64,000 bases of DNA, taken from assembly GCA_041685115.1 (NCBI GenBank), contig JAWLGK010000007.1:62001-126000 (forward strand). The letters run 5' to 3'. Made by a program: the position numbers and the translations under genes. The DNA is from JALOAT01 sp041685115 (GTDB lineage Bacteria; Pseudomonadota; Gammaproteobacteria; Thiohalomonadales; Thiohalomonadaceae). The stretch's first letter is position 1, and every line of letters starts with the position of its first letter. The notes below the pieces were generated by a model that did no database searches, was not told where the DNA came from, and was given only the letters and a program-made list of their open reading frames with translations. Positions 43,104 through 51,830 of this stretch are shown one piece after another.

Positions 43104-44528
43104 TCAATCGTCCAGTTCAGCTTTGTCCCAATTCGGTCCTGTCGAGCGTTCGAGCTCAACCAGATCACCGACCGACAACAATTCGAGAAACTGGGCTTTG
43201 TCCAAAGGTCGGTCGTCGTACTCGAACTTATCGATCGTGTTGGTGTCGATGCGCATGCCCAAGATGCGGAAGCTCCCCGTGGCCCTGTCGATGTCAGCGA
43301 CGGGGGCCTGAAGTTCGACCTCGCCACCACATCCCTTCCGCGTTACCTGAGTGGCGATCGCGTTACCCGAAGCCTGCCGAGCACGCACTTCAAGGCAGGT
43401 GCCGGCCCCGATTTCCGCCCGGGCGATGTCCTCGTATTGGGTGGCGGCGGTCACGTCGATGGCGATGGCGTCGCCAAAGAAGGCCAGCGTATCGCCCTTC
43501 ACGCTATCGACGGCTGCGACGAGTTCGATCTCGTCCTTGAATTCGATCTCGGCCGCTTCGATGTAGAAGGGCCCGGTGCCACTGGTGCGCTTCAAGGCTC
43601 CTTCAGCTTCCAAGTGGACGCCATTGGCGATTTGCTGCGCCATGCCGCCGGAATACTCGGTTAAGGGAGTCAGCCGAACCGGCTGCCCTGCCACAAAGAA
43701 GCTCACAGGTGTCCCTTCGCCTGACATCTGCACACCGCTCACGAGGCCTTCCACCTCTGCCTCGCCCGCGCGGGGGTCCATCTCGCCCATGCTCTTGGCT
43801 TTCTCGATGGACGTGGCCTCCACCGATGCGGGTGCGATAAAGACGCCCTTGGCCGTGACCACGTCCACCCCTTCCTTCAGCACCTCATCGAAATCCGCCG
43901 GCCGCGCCACCGTCAGGGCCATATTCAACTGCAACTGAGGTGTGGTTGCGGTGACGAAGCCCGTGATTTCCACTTCTGAGTCGCAGTCGCTTGTCGCAAC
44001 CACATACGTCGCGTGAATTCGCTGGTCACCCATGGAAAAACCGCTGACTTCGACACAGCTCTGTGGCGCGAGGTCTTCTAGTACAAGATGGTTTCTTTGC
44101 GTGCGTTCGTCCCAGAACACCGTATGCCCCATAGCGATGAACGAACCGGCCGCAGCGGCAGAATCGTTCAGCACGTGGTCCACAGGCCCTTTCAGCTCGC
44201 CCATGTAGGAGGCGCTCTTGGCCGCGCGGGAGCCCGCGTTATTGCTTGCCACCAGCGTGACCACCATTCCCGGTTTTATACCGCGCGTTCCGGTGTACGA
44301 GGCGCCGCTCATGTCGTAGGTAATGCCATTGACGACGATGTTCTGCACACCCGCCGACACACCGGCGAGCGTCTGAACACCTGTCGCCGTCGGAGTGATC
44401 GAAGCCACCTGGCCGCGCACCGCCACCATGCCCGTGCCGCCGGTACCGCCGCCGGCCACCTGGCCTCCGCCGCATGCCGCGAGGAGTACCGCCAGCAGCG
44501 GTAGTCCGCTCAGGATCTCCGTTCTCAT
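43104..44528 (-). CDS. DUF5666-type secreted lipoprotein
   Basis: 474 residues. Lipobox LLAACGGG puts the lipidated Cys at about residue 19; a Gly-rich spacer follows. The rest is a run of beta-strand units of about 60-70 residues, each asking for small OB-like barrels (VAVRGQVASITPTATG, VDSVKGDTLAFFGDAIAID, VADIDRATGSFRILGMRIDTN), the DUF5666 pattern. Five later cysteines may form disulfides. It is co-transcribed with the DUF6502 gene, overlapping by ATGA. Function is unknown. Confidence 0.78.
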   Translation of the reverse strand: MRTEILSGLPLLAVLLAACGGGQVAGGGTGGTGMVAVRGQVASITPTATGVQTLAGVSAGVQNIVVNGITYDMSGASYTGTRGIKPGMVVTLVASNNAGSRAAKSASYMGELKGPVDHVLNDSAAAAGSFIAMGHTVFWDERTQRNHLVLEDLAPQSCVEVSGFSMGDQRIHATYVVATSDCDSEVEITGFVTATTPQLQLNMALTVARPADFDEVLKEGVDVVTAKGVFIAPASVEATSIEKAKSMGEMDPRAGEAEVEGLVSGVQMSGEGTPVSFFVAGQPVRLTPLTEYSGGMAQQIANGVHLEAEGALKRTSGTGPFYIEAAEIEFKDEIELVAAVDSVKGDTLAFFGDAIAIDVTAATQYEDIARAEIGAGTCLEVRARQASGNAIATQVTRKGCGGEVELQAPVADIDRATGSFRILGMRIDTNTIDKFEYDDRPLDKAQFLELLSVGDLVELERSTGPNWDKAELDD

Positions 44529-45358
44529 CTGGATTTCTCCTCGGGCACGTCTTGTTCAAAGTAGTAGATGCCGAGTCCAGCCTGCTTGCGGCCGGTGCCC
44601 TTCACCTCCGGGTTGATGTCACGGTCGTGCTGCGACAGCCAGCGGTCCATTTCCTCAATGAGCGCCTGCGCCTTTGCGCGGGAAAGGGCCTGGAACTGCG
44701 GGATAATTTCCGTGGGCAGATTGTCGTAGCTCACCTTGCGCTGAAAACGTGCGGCCTCGTGATTGCACTTGAGGTTGTGGTCGATGGTGGAAACCAGGAA
44801 TGCCACGTCGGTGCCGAGGATGTGCAGTTTGTCTTCGTCACCGATCTGCGGCACGAAGGCACGCAGGCGCAGGCGCACGCGTTCGCCGTCAATGCGTTCG
44901 GCCACGCCGACGCGTTGCAGTTCGTCGAAGATGGCGCGTGGCGGAACGTCGCCGCTGTAGGCGCGCACCAGGTCACTGAAGCTGCCGGGCCCGCGTTCGA
45001 AGGCCAGGTCGCGCGGTCCGGCCTCGCTGCTGAAGCGGTCATCGCGCACCCAGCCTGCCACCACGCGTGCGGCGCGGTTGTAGCGCCGTTCGGCCAATGC
45101 GTCCTCGGGCGAGCCGAGGCCCCGCAGGCGGGCGACGTCCTTGCGGGTGAGACCGGTAAGGACCGCGATGCGCGAAACGCTCTGCTTGCGACCAGGGATG
45201 GCAAAGTCCTGCGCCGCCACATCCACGAACACCGCCCTGGCGAGGTCTGCGAAGGAACCGAATGAAACACCATGACGCAGGAGGATGCGCACCAACGGAC
45301 GCAGGATGCGCAGGACGGCAGACGTGAGCGCCTGGTTGGGATTCGGGGGCGTGGGCAT
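44525..45358 (-). CDS. DUF6502 family protein, putative regulator
   Basis: 277 residues, no signal peptide or membrane helix. The N-terminal half carries a helix-turn-helix-like stretch SVSRIAVLTGLTRKDVARL (about 60-78), after LLRHGVSFGSFADLARAVFVDVA, which is the recurring start of DUF6502 proteins. A winged-helix-like continuation and a mixed C-terminal part follow. A DNA-binding role is inference. Its gene overlaps the DUF5666 lipoprotein gene downstream by four bases and lies 146 bp after a second DUF5666 gene, so a three-gene unit is plausible. Confidence 0.8.
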   Translation of the reverse strand: MPTPPNPNQALTSAVLRILRPLVRILLRHGVSFGSFADLARAVFVDVAAQDFAIPGRKQSVSRIAVLTGLTRKDVARLRGLGSPEDALAERRYNRAARVVAGWVRDDRFSSEAGPRDLAFERGPGSFSDLVRAYSGDVPPRAIFDELQRVGVAERIDGERVRLRLRAFVPQIGDEDKLHILGTDVAFLVSTIDHNLKCNHEAARFQRKVSYDNLPTEIIPQFQALSRAKAQALIEEMDRWLSQHDRDINPEVKGTGRKQAGLGIYYFEQDVPEEKSR

Positions 45359-45504
45359 GGCGCCTAGTTACACCACCCACCGCGCGGCCCAGGGCCGACG
45401 CAGTGGCGGTATCAGCGGCCCACTCGGCCTAGGTGAAAAAGCCCTCTCCCGTCGCGCACCGCTGCCGGGAGAAGGGTTACCGACCGCCGTCACGGCGACG
45501 AGCA

Positions 45505-46518
45505 TCAGTCGTCGTCTTCAAGCTCGATGTGATCGATGACCAGCACACCATCGGCGAAGTGGCCCTCCACTTCCACCAGCTTGGCATCGAAGGACGTAAG
45601 CACCTCGCGGGAGATACGTTCGCTCACCTTTACGGCACGGCCACTGATCGTCACCGAATCTCCCTGCACGCTCAGCACGCCTTCGATTTCCATTTCGTCG
45701 CCGTCCTCGCCGTGGGCGTCGTCATCATCCTCGAGCTCGATTTCAGTGGCTGTGAAGGTGTGATTGTCGATATCGATCTTGTCAGCGGCGGTCTTCACTT
45801 CCACATACAAGCCGGGCCACTGCGCTCGCTCTGCGGGCATGTCGTCCAGTTGGGTGTTGCTGTCGATGCCGATTGCCGCGCCGGCCACGTCAATTGCACC
45901 TGTGGCCGCGGAGATGATGACACCCTTCAGTTCAAATTCGTCGTCATACAGTGTCCAGTCCGGCGCTTTCACCTCGATGCGCGTCGCAATAATGCCAGTG
46001 CCCAAAGGATAGCCGTGCACCTCGACCACGTAACCGCGATCGATGGTCTGCGTGAATTCGTCATCGTCCCATTCGAATCGGGTGCTAGCGCTGAATTCGA
46101 CATTCAACCCCATCACGTTCATGGTCCCGGCAGCCGCATCCAGCGCGAATACCACGCCCTCGACCTCGTCATCCATGATGATCGCCGTCGCCAGGTTGTT
46201 TCCCTGATCATCGGTAGCGGAATGCAAGGTAACGACCTGCCCTTCGGCCAGATCCGCGGCCGTACCTTCGGTGTCTTCCACTTCGATGCGGACGTCGTCG
46301 GCGAGCGTGTAGGCCACGTCATTCACGATGATGCGTGCATTGCCTCCGGACGGCGCTCCTGCGAGCACCCCTGCCGCCGCGGGCTGACTCAACTCGGTGA
46401 TCACACCCGTGACCCGCGCACCCGGTGCAGTGGCACCGCTGCCACCACCACCGCCGCATCCCGCAAGCCCCGCCAGGGCCAGCAGTACCGCCGTGCTCAA
46501 CTGGGTTTTGCTGTTCAT
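45505..46518 (-). CDS. DUF5666-type secreted lipoprotein (second paralogue)
   Basis: 337 residues. Signal and lipobox LAGLAGCGGGGG, then four to five DUF5666-like strand units: ARIIVNDVAYTLADDVRIEV, GTMNVMGLNVEFSASTRFEWD, GAIDVAGAAIGIDSNTQLDD, DSVTISGRAVKVSERI. It is strongly acidic, with several Asp/Glu runs (EIELEDDDDAHGEDGDE), suggesting cation binding. It reads on the same strand as the DUF6502 and larger DUF5666 genes, but its gene is first in the set. The 3' side holds a CCCTCTCCC...GGGAGAAGGG hairpin fragment near 45440. Confidence 0.8.
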   Translation of the reverse strand: MNSKTQLSTAVLLALAGLAGCGGGGGSGATAPGARVTGVITELSQPAAAGVLAGAPSGGNARIIVNDVAYTLADDVRIEVEDTEGTAADLAEGQVVTLHSATDDQGNNLATAIIMDDEVEGVVFALDAAAGTMNVMGLNVEFSASTRFEWDDDEFTQTIDRGYVVEVHGYPLGTGIIATRIEVKAPDWTLYDDEFELKGVIISAATGAIDVAGAAIGIDSNTQLDDMPAERAQWPGLYVEVKTAADKIDIDNHTFTATEIELEDDDDAHGEDGDEMEIEGVLSVQGDSVTISGRAVKVSERISREVLTSFDAKLVEVEGHFADGVLVIDHIELEDDD

Positions 46519-46718
46519 CGTCCTTGCCTCAGGTTGGTTTTCCTTAACCGACGCGCGCTATCCCGGCGGCGTCTGCTTCAGCTGTCGATGCAAAAATCTC
46601 GCTCGGCAGTTATTGGGAATTTTGTCCCACTTTGCCGAATGCGCAAGGAAATCCCGCAAAAAAGGTTGGGGCGAGGCGGAGCGGCGGGCGCCGGATGCAC
46701 CGGCGTCGGAGGGAGGAT

Positions 46719-47108
46719 TCAGACGAAGCGCTCGTAAAGCACGAGGCCCCAGACAGCGACCACGTTGAGCAGGGTCATGAACACCGCGGCGGAGCCGATG
46801 TCCTTGGCACGACCGGAAAGCGTGTGGAATTCGGTGCCGACGCGATCCACCACGGTCTCCACAGCGGAATTGAGCAGTTCCACGATGAGCACCAGCAGCA
46901 GGCTGCCTACCAGCAAGGCCTTCTCGACGCCGGTCGCACCGAGCCACAGCGCCAGGGGCAGCATAGCTAGGCAGGCGAACAGTTCGAGGCGGAAGGCTTC
47001 CTCGTAGCGCAACGCGGCTCGCAGCCCCTTGAAGGAGTAGAGCATGGCGTTGAACACGTGCATGAACCCGCGATGCCCGGGCTTGTTGATAGGGGTGGTG
47101 TGTTCCAT
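46719..47108 (-). CDS. dgkA: diacylglycerol kinase
   Basis: 129 residues with three membrane helices. Conserved DgkA features: EEAFRLELFA, and the catalytic ELLNSAVETVVDRVG.. followed by HTLSGRAKDIGSAAVF. It recycles diacylglycerol, released for example during periplasmic glucan or LPS modification, to phosphatidic acid. The start overlaps the gcvPB stop by one base, so it is expressed with the glycine cleavage genes. About 200 bp of gene-free DNA separates it from the upstream start of the DUF5666 gene. Confidence 0.92.
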   Translation of the reverse strand: MEHTTPINKPGHRGFMHVFNAMLYSFKGLRAALRYEEAFRLELFACLAMLPLALWLGATGVEKALLVGSLLLVLIVELLNSAVETVVDRVGTEFHTLSGRAKDIGSAAVFMTLLNVVAVWGLVLYERFV

Positions 47109-48550
47109 CAGGGTCTCCAGCGGAGGTTCAGTTCGCGTGCGGCCTTCACGTCGTCCAGGCGGCGCACGGGCAGGGTATGCGGCGCCGTCTTCACAGTGTC
47201 CGGGTCCGCGCCCGCTTCCGCAAGGATGGCCATCATGGCGTCGGCAAAGGCATCCAGGGTCTCCTTACTCTCGGTTTCGGTGGGCTCGATGAGGAAGCAC
47301 TCGGGTACCAGCTGCGGAAAATAGGTGGTGGGGGCGTGATGGCCGTGATCGAGCAGGCGCTTGGCCACGTCCATGGCGGACACGCCATGCTCCCTGGCCA
47401 ACCGCTTCAGGGTGATGATGAATTCATGGGTGGCGCGGCGCACAGGGAAGGCCGGCTCGAAGCCTGCCTGGGTGAGGCGCGCGAGCAGGTAATTGGCGTT
47501 GAGCGTGGCGAACTCGGCCACGCGCTGCATGCCCTCGCGCCCGAGCATGCGCGCATATACATAGGCGCGCAGCAGTATGCCCACGTTGCCCATGTGCGCC
47601 GACAGCCGGCCGATGCTCTGAGGGCATTCCGTTTCCGTGAGCCAGCGATAAGCGCCGTTCTCCTCCGCCACCACGGGCACGGGCAGGAAGGGCAGCAGGC
47701 GTTCATTCACGGCCACCGGGCCCGCACCGGGGCCGCCGCCGCCGTGAGGCGTGGAAAAGGTCTTGTGCAGATTGAGATGCACCACGTCGAAGCCCATATC
47801 GCCCGGCCGCACCTTGCCCAGGATAGCGTTCAGGTTGGCGCCATCGTAATAGAGCAGGCCGCCGGCGGCATGGACGATGTTCGCGATCTCCTCGATGCGT
47901 CGCTCGAACACGCCCAAGGTGGAAGGATTGGTGAGCATGATGCCGGCGGTGTACGGCCCCACGGCGGCGCGCAGCGCCCCCAGGTCCACGTCGCCGCTGG
48001 CATCGGTGGGGATCTCGCGCACGGCGTAACCGCACATGACCGCGGTGGCCGGATTGGTGCCGTGGGCCGCATCGGGCACCAGGATCTCGTGGCGGGCGCC
48101 GTCGCCGCGGGCATCGTGATAGGCGCGGATCATGGCCACGCCCGCGAACTCGCCCTGCGCCCCGGCCATGGGCGTGAGTGACACGCCCTGCATGCCGGTG
48201 ACCGCCTTGAGCATCTCCTGCAATTCATACAGGCAGGCCATCACGCCCTGGCTGAAACGCTCGGGCGCGCGCGGATGGCGCCCCAGGAAGCCGGGCAGCA
48301 TGGCGAGGCTGTTCGCGCCGCGCGGGTTGTACTTCATGGTGCAGGAGCCGAGCGGGTAGAACTGGGTGTCGATGGAGAAATTCTTCTGCGACAGCCGCGT
48401 GTAGTGACGCACGGCCTGCAGTTCCGAGACCTCGGGCAGGGCCGCGCGCGCCTTGCGACGAAAACGCGCGGGGATGTCATCAAGTGCGCCGGGGATCGCC
48501 TGTTGCGCGCCGTTGACGCGGCCGGACCGGGATTGCTCGAAGATCAACAT
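47108..48550 (-). CDS. gcvPB: glycine dehydrogenase (decarboxylating) subunit 2
   Basis: 480 residues, the C-terminal half of the split P-protein. PLP lysine lies in HLNLHKTFSTPHGGGGPGAGP; YPLGSCTMKYNP and MAGAQGEFAGV are also typical. With subunit 1 it decarboxylates glycine and loads the aminomethyl group on the lipoyl arm of GcvH. Split P-proteins are usually encoded side by side; here an MBL hydrolase gene lies between the two subunit genes. Confidence 0.95.
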   Translation of the reverse strand: MLIFEQSRSGRVNGAQQAIPGALDDIPARFRRKARAALPEVSELQAVRHYTRLSQKNFSIDTQFYPLGSCTMKYNPRGANSLAMLPGFLGRHPRAPERFSQGVMACLYELQEMLKAVTGMQGVSLTPMAGAQGEFAGVAMIRAYHDARGDGARHEILVPDAAHGTNPATAVMCGYAVREIPTDASGDVDLGALRAAVGPYTAGIMLTNPSTLGVFERRIEEIANIVHAAGGLLYYDGANLNAILGKVRPGDMGFDVVHLNLHKTFSTPHGGGGPGAGPVAVNERLLPFLPVPVVAEENGAYRWLTETECPQSIGRLSAHMGNVGILLRAYVYARMLGREGMQRVAEFATLNANYLLARLTQAGFEPAFPVRRATHEFIITLKRLAREHGVSAMDVAKRLLDHGHHAPTTYFPQLVPECFLIEPTETESKETLDAFADAMMAILAEAGADPDTVKTAPHTLPVRRLDDVKAARELNLRWRP

Positions 48551-48592
48551 CGCCTCACCACTCTGCCATCAGTACAGGTTTTCCTGCACACA

Positions 48593-49543
48593 TCAAAACG
48601 CGCTCTGCTCCACCTGCAAATACACGTGGGACACCGATTCGCCCAGGCGCTCGTCCATGCCCGGGAAGTCCTTTTCGAAGGACACCATGCGCGCCTTGAC
48701 GCGCGGGGCGATCTCGAAATCGGGCAGGCCCTCGTCATAACCTTCGCTCACGGCGGCCCACAGGGTCTCGAAATAGCCGCGCAGGTTCGCAACGTCGTTC
48801 TTCCTGCCCACCGGGCCGTGACCGGGGACCACGACGGCCGGTTCGAGCGCCTCCAGCTCGGCAAGGAAACGCGCCCATTGCTGCACGTCCGCATCGAAGG
48901 TGGCCGGCGGGCGGCCCGTGTACATCACGTCGCCGGCGAGCAGCACGCGCTCCTTGGGCAGCCAGAACAAGATATCGCCGGGCGAGTGGCTGTGGCCCGC
49001 GAACAGCACCTCCACACGTACGCCGCCGAACTCGCGTGCCAGCGGCTCGCGCAGGCCATGGTTCGGTACGACCACGGCGGAATCGCCGGTGGCGCCGTCG
49101 GTCATGCGCTTGAAGCGCTCCACCCATTCCTGGCCTTCCGACTGGATGCGCGTCTGCGCCACCTGGGACGCGATGATCTCGATGCCGTCACCGACGAAGG
49201 CTGCGTTGCCCAGCCAATGGTCGCCGTGGGCGTGGGAGTTGATCACCCAGCGCACCGGCTTGTCGGTGACGCCGGCGATGGTGTTGCGCAGCGCCTGGCC
49301 GATGATCTCGGACGAGCCGGTGTCGAACACCAGCACGCCCTCATGGGTAACCACAAAAACCGAATTGGAATTCCAGCCCTTGTTCTCGGCGCTGGGGAAG
49401 TCCTTGGCGGGTGTAACCACGGCGTACACGTTCTCGGCCACCTGCTCGGCTTTCATGGGGTAGTCCGACACACTCGCGGCCGCCAAGGCCTGCGAAAACG
49501 GCATGGCCAGGATCAGGCTCAACATCACATTGCGCAGCATCAT
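48593..49543 (-). CDS. periplasmic metallo-beta-lactamase-fold hydrolase
   Basis: 316 residues. Signal peptide ends near SQALA, so it is exported. The zinc motif HAHGDHWLG (HxHxDH), the later His in AGHSHSPGD, Asp in LLAGDVMY and PGHGPVGRK give a complete dinuclear MBL site. Similarity is to the quinoprotein-relay / SoxH-like group of periplasmic MBL proteins rather than to drug-hydrolysing lactamases, but that is a tentative placement. Start ATGATG with GGGACGTTGGA upstream. It sits inside the glycine cleavage cluster with no obvious metabolic link. Confidence 0.83.
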   Translation of the reverse strand: MMLRNVMLSLILAMPFSQALAAASVSDYPMKAEQVAENVYAVVTPAKDFPSAENKGWNSNSVFVVTHEGVLVFDTGSSEIIGQALRNTIAGVTDKPVRWVINSHAHGDHWLGNAAFVGDGIEIIASQVAQTRIQSEGQEWVERFKRMTDGATGDSAVVVPNHGLREPLAREFGGVRVEVLFAGHSHSPGDILFWLPKERVLLAGDVMYTGRPPATFDADVQQWARFLAELEALEPAVVVPGHGPVGRKNDVANLRGYFETLWAAVSEGYDEGLPDFEIAPRVKARMVSFEKDFPGMDERLGESVSHVYLQVEQSAF

Positions 49544-49580
49544 TCCAACGTCCCTTTTCTGGTTGTCGACCAATTCATGG

Positions 49581-49690
49581 TAGCCCGTATGAAGCGAAGC
49601 GGAATCCGGGGATCGCGCCGCCTTGATCTGGGCGCCGCGTTCGATTCCCCGAAAAGGCAGTATCCCCGGATTCCGCCTGTTGGGCTTCAC
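49581..49690. repeat. GCCCGGATGAAG-family inverted repeat pair
   Basis: Left arm TAGCCCGTATGAAGCGAAGC continuing to CCGGGG (49581-49611). Right arm ATCCCCGGATTCCGCCTG... ending GGGCTTCAC (49662-49690). Together with the next three repeat entries it accounts for the whole 329-bp gap 49544-49872; no gene is visible there. Confidence 0.75.
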
Positions 49691-49734
49691 TGGGGTAAGT
49701 GAGCTCTTGCTCACGATTTGTCGCCGCGCCGTTC

Positions 49735-49759
49735 GCGAGCGGGAGCTCGCTCCCACAGG
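49735..49759. repeat. REP-type palindrome
   Basis: GCGAGCGGGAGCTCGCTCCC with trailing ACAG, a near-perfect palindrome of the GGGAGC..GCTCCCACAGG kind also found at 23740-23770 and 24635-24650. Confidence 0.7.
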
Positions 49760-49785
49760 CGGCCGGGCTACGCGACCTGCATTTT

Positions 49786-49822
49786 CTTGGCGTTCTCTGC
49801 ACCCTCTGCGCCTTTGCGTTGG
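49786..49822. repeat. solo arm, mixed GCGGAGG/GCCAAGG-type repeat
   Basis: CTTGGCGTTCTCTGCACCC then TCTGCGCCTTTGCGTT. It combines the CTCTGCG units of one family with the CTTGGCGTTC/CTTTGCG units of the element at 63801, showing that the two families share building blocks. Confidence 0.6.
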
Positions 49823-49844
49823 GCCGTGCTCTTCCTTGCCACGG

Positions 49845-49877
49845 CCCCGGATTCCGCTGCGCTTCATCCGGGCTACG
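49845..49877. repeat. GCCCGGATGAAG-family arm covering the gcvPA stop codon
   Basis: CCCCGGATTCCGCTGCGCTT continuing CATCCGGGCTACG. The CTA at 49873-49875 within the terminal GGGCTAC is, on the minus strand, the TAG stop of gcvPA. The repeat therefore begins inside the coding sequence. Confidence 0.78.
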
Positions 49878-51231
49878 AGAGCACGCGTTGCAGTGCCTGC
49901 GCGTAGGCGTCCTGATCCGCAATATCGCGCTGCTCGGTGGCGCACACCAGCAGGGCGTTGCCCAGTTGCGGATGATCGGCCGCGAGGTCGAATCCGCCGA
50001 GGATGTTGTGCGCTTCGAGCCCGGCGAGCACCTCGCGGGCGGGACGTGGCAGGCGCAACACGGCCTCGTGGAACACCGGACCGTCGAACACACGCTCGAC
50101 ACCGGGCAGCGCCGTGAGTTTCTCCACCAGGCGGTGCGTGTTGGCGTGCGATGCGCTCGCCGCGTTCTCGAGCCCGGCCGGTCCCATCAGCGCCATGTGC
50201 ACCGTGGCGGCGGCGGCCAGCAGGCCCTGGTTGGTGCAGATGTTGGACGTGGCCTTGGAACGGCGGATGTGCTGCTCGCGCGCCTGCAGGGTGAGGGTGA
50301 AGCCGGGCCTGCCCTGCGCGTCCACGGTGCGGCCGACGATGCGGCCGGGCATCTGGCGCACGTGTTCCTGGCGGCAGGTCATGAAGCCGAAGTACGGGCC
50401 GCCGGAAGACAGCGGTACGCCCAGAGGCTGGCCTTCGCCCACCGCGATGTCGGCGCCCTTGCCGCCCCACTCGCCCGGCGGCGCGAGCACGGCGAGGGCC
50501 AGCGGGTTCACCAGGGCGATGGCGAGCATGCCGTTGGCGTGCGCCCAATCGGTGAGCGCATCCACATCTTCCAGCACGCCGAAGAAATTGGGCTGGGGGA
50601 TCACCAACGCGGCGAAGTCCTGCCCGGCGAACGCGGCCAGTGCGGACGGGTCCACGGCACCGCGCTTTTCATCGAACGGCACATCCACCAGTTCGATGCC
50701 CTGGTTGTGCACGATGCTGTGCACCACGCGGCGGTAATCCGGATGCACGGTGGCCGGCATGAGCACGCGCCGGCTGTCGGATTTCTTGTTGGCGCGCACC
50801 GCCATGAGCACCGCCTCGGCCAGGGCCGAGGCGCCGTCGTAGAGCGAGGCGTTGGCCACGTCCATGGCAGTGAGCGCGCACACCATGCTCTGGAACTCGT
50901 AGATGAGTTGCAGCGTGCCCTGGCTCGCCTCGGCCTGATAGGGCGTGTAGGCCGAATAGAATTCCCCGCGCGTGACGATCTCCCACACCGCCGCCGGCAC
51001 ATGATGGTCGTAGGCGCCCGCGCCGATGAAACACAGAGGCGCGCCGTCGCGCTGCGCGCGCTCGTGCATCAAACGACTCACCGCCATCTCGTTCATGCCC
51101 GCGGGCAGCGCAGCGCGATCCCCCACGCGCAAGCCGCGCGGGATCTCGTCGAACAAGGCCTCGATGCTCTCGACCCCGATGGCCGCGAGCATCGCGCGGA
51201 CGTCGTCTTCAGTGTGCGGGATGAACGGCAT
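49873..51231 (-). CDS. gcvPA: glycine dehydrogenase (decarboxylating) subunit 1
   Basis: 452 residues. Begins MPFIPHTEDDVRAMLAAIG, the typical start of subunit 1; a GTG three codons earlier (51240) is possible. Other motifs: FIGAGAYDHHVPAAV, FYSAYTPYQAEASQGTLQ, YDGASALAEA, and the RSKATSNICTNQGLLA block. It dimerises with GcvPB. Its stop codon lies in a dispersed repeat. It is 165 bp downstream of gcvH, with an inverted repeat between. Confidence 0.95.
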   Translation of the reverse strand: MPFIPHTEDDVRAMLAAIGVESIEALFDEIPRGLRVGDRAALPAGMNEMAVSRLMHERAQRDGAPLCFIGAGAYDHHVPAAVWEIVTRGEFYSAYTPYQAEASQGTLQLIYEFQSMVCALTAMDVANASLYDGASALAEAVLMAVRANKKSDSRRVLMPATVHPDYRRVVHSIVHNQGIELVDVPFDEKRGAVDPSALAAFAGQDFAALVIPQPNFFGVLEDVDALTDWAHANGMLAIALVNPLALAVLAPPGEWGGKGADIAVGEGQPLGVPLSSGGPYFGFMTCRQEHVRQMPGRIVGRTVDAQGRPGFTLTLQAREQHIRRSKATSNICTNQGLLAAAATVHMALMGPAGLENAASASHANTHRLVEKLTALPGVERVFDGPVFHEAVLRLPRPAREVLAGLEAHNILGGFDLAADHPQLGNALLVCATEQRDIADQDAYAQALQRVLS

Positions 51232-51262
51232 CTTCTTCACTCGCCTTGGTGGAGAAAAGCTT

Positions 51263-51393
51263 GAACACGGGGGAGAAACAACTCGAAAAACGTAACACCC
51301 CGCGTCGGGGCTTCGAAGGTTCGGAAGCTGAAGAATGCTCCACGAACGTGAAACCCGTTCTTATCCCCGTGTTCCCCGTGTCCCCCGTGTTAA
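51263..51393. repeat. CACGGGG-family inverted repeat element
   Basis: Short left arm GAACACGGGGGAG (51263-51275) and longer right arm CCCCGTGTTCCCCGTGTCCC..CGTGTTAACG (51363-51395). It lies between gcvPA and gcvH in the middle of an operon, so a complete terminator is unlikely; it may tune relative expression. Confidence 0.68.
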
Positions 51394-51405
51394 CGCTTTC
51401 TGCCT

Positions 51406-51801
51406 TTAATGACTCTCGTCGGCCACTACACGTTCGTAGCCCGCCGCATCGAGCAGCTTGTCGAGTTCGGCGGTGTCGGCGGGCTTGAGGCGGAACAGCC
51501 AGCCTTCGCCGTAGGGGTCCTTGTTGACCAGGTCGGGGCCGGCGGTGACGGCGTCGTTCACGGCGAGCACTTCGCCGGCGATGGGCGCGTACACGTCGGA
51601 GGCGGCCTTCACCGACTCGACCACGGCGCACTCCTTGCCCGCCGTGAGCGCGCGGCCCACGTCCGGCAGTTCCACGTAGACCATGTCGCCGAGCAGGTGC
51701 TGGGCGTGATCGGTGATGCCTACGGTGACGCTGCCGTCGGACTCGGCGCGCACCCATTCATGACTCTTGGCGTATTTCAGGTTGCCCGGAACGTTGCTCA
51801 T
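51406..51801 (-). CDS. gcvH: glycine cleavage system H protein
   Basis: 131 residues. Lipoyl domain with the modified Lys at 65 in VVESVKAASD, preceded by the typical HEWVRAESDGSVTVGIT and GDMVYVELP and followed by AGEVLAVNDAV. It shuttles the aminomethyl intermediate between P-, T- and L-proteins. A strong AGGAG is seven bases before the ATG. The lipoyl group would be made by LipA, encoded two genes upstream. Confidence 0.97.
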   Translation of the reverse strand: MSNVPGNLKYAKSHEWVRAESDGSVTVGITDHAQHLLGDMVYVELPDVGRALTAGKECAVVESVKAASDVYAPIAGEVLAVNDAVTAGPDLVNKDPYGEGWLFRLKPADTAELDKLLDAAGYERVVADESH

Positions 51802-51830
51802 GGTTTTTCTCCTGTTGTTCTTTGCAATGA

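Noticed and set aside
48593..49543. antibiotic-inactivating beta-lactamase
   Set aside because: It has the MBL zinc motifs, but these are shared by many hydrolases; the surrounding sequence is not that of class B lactamases.
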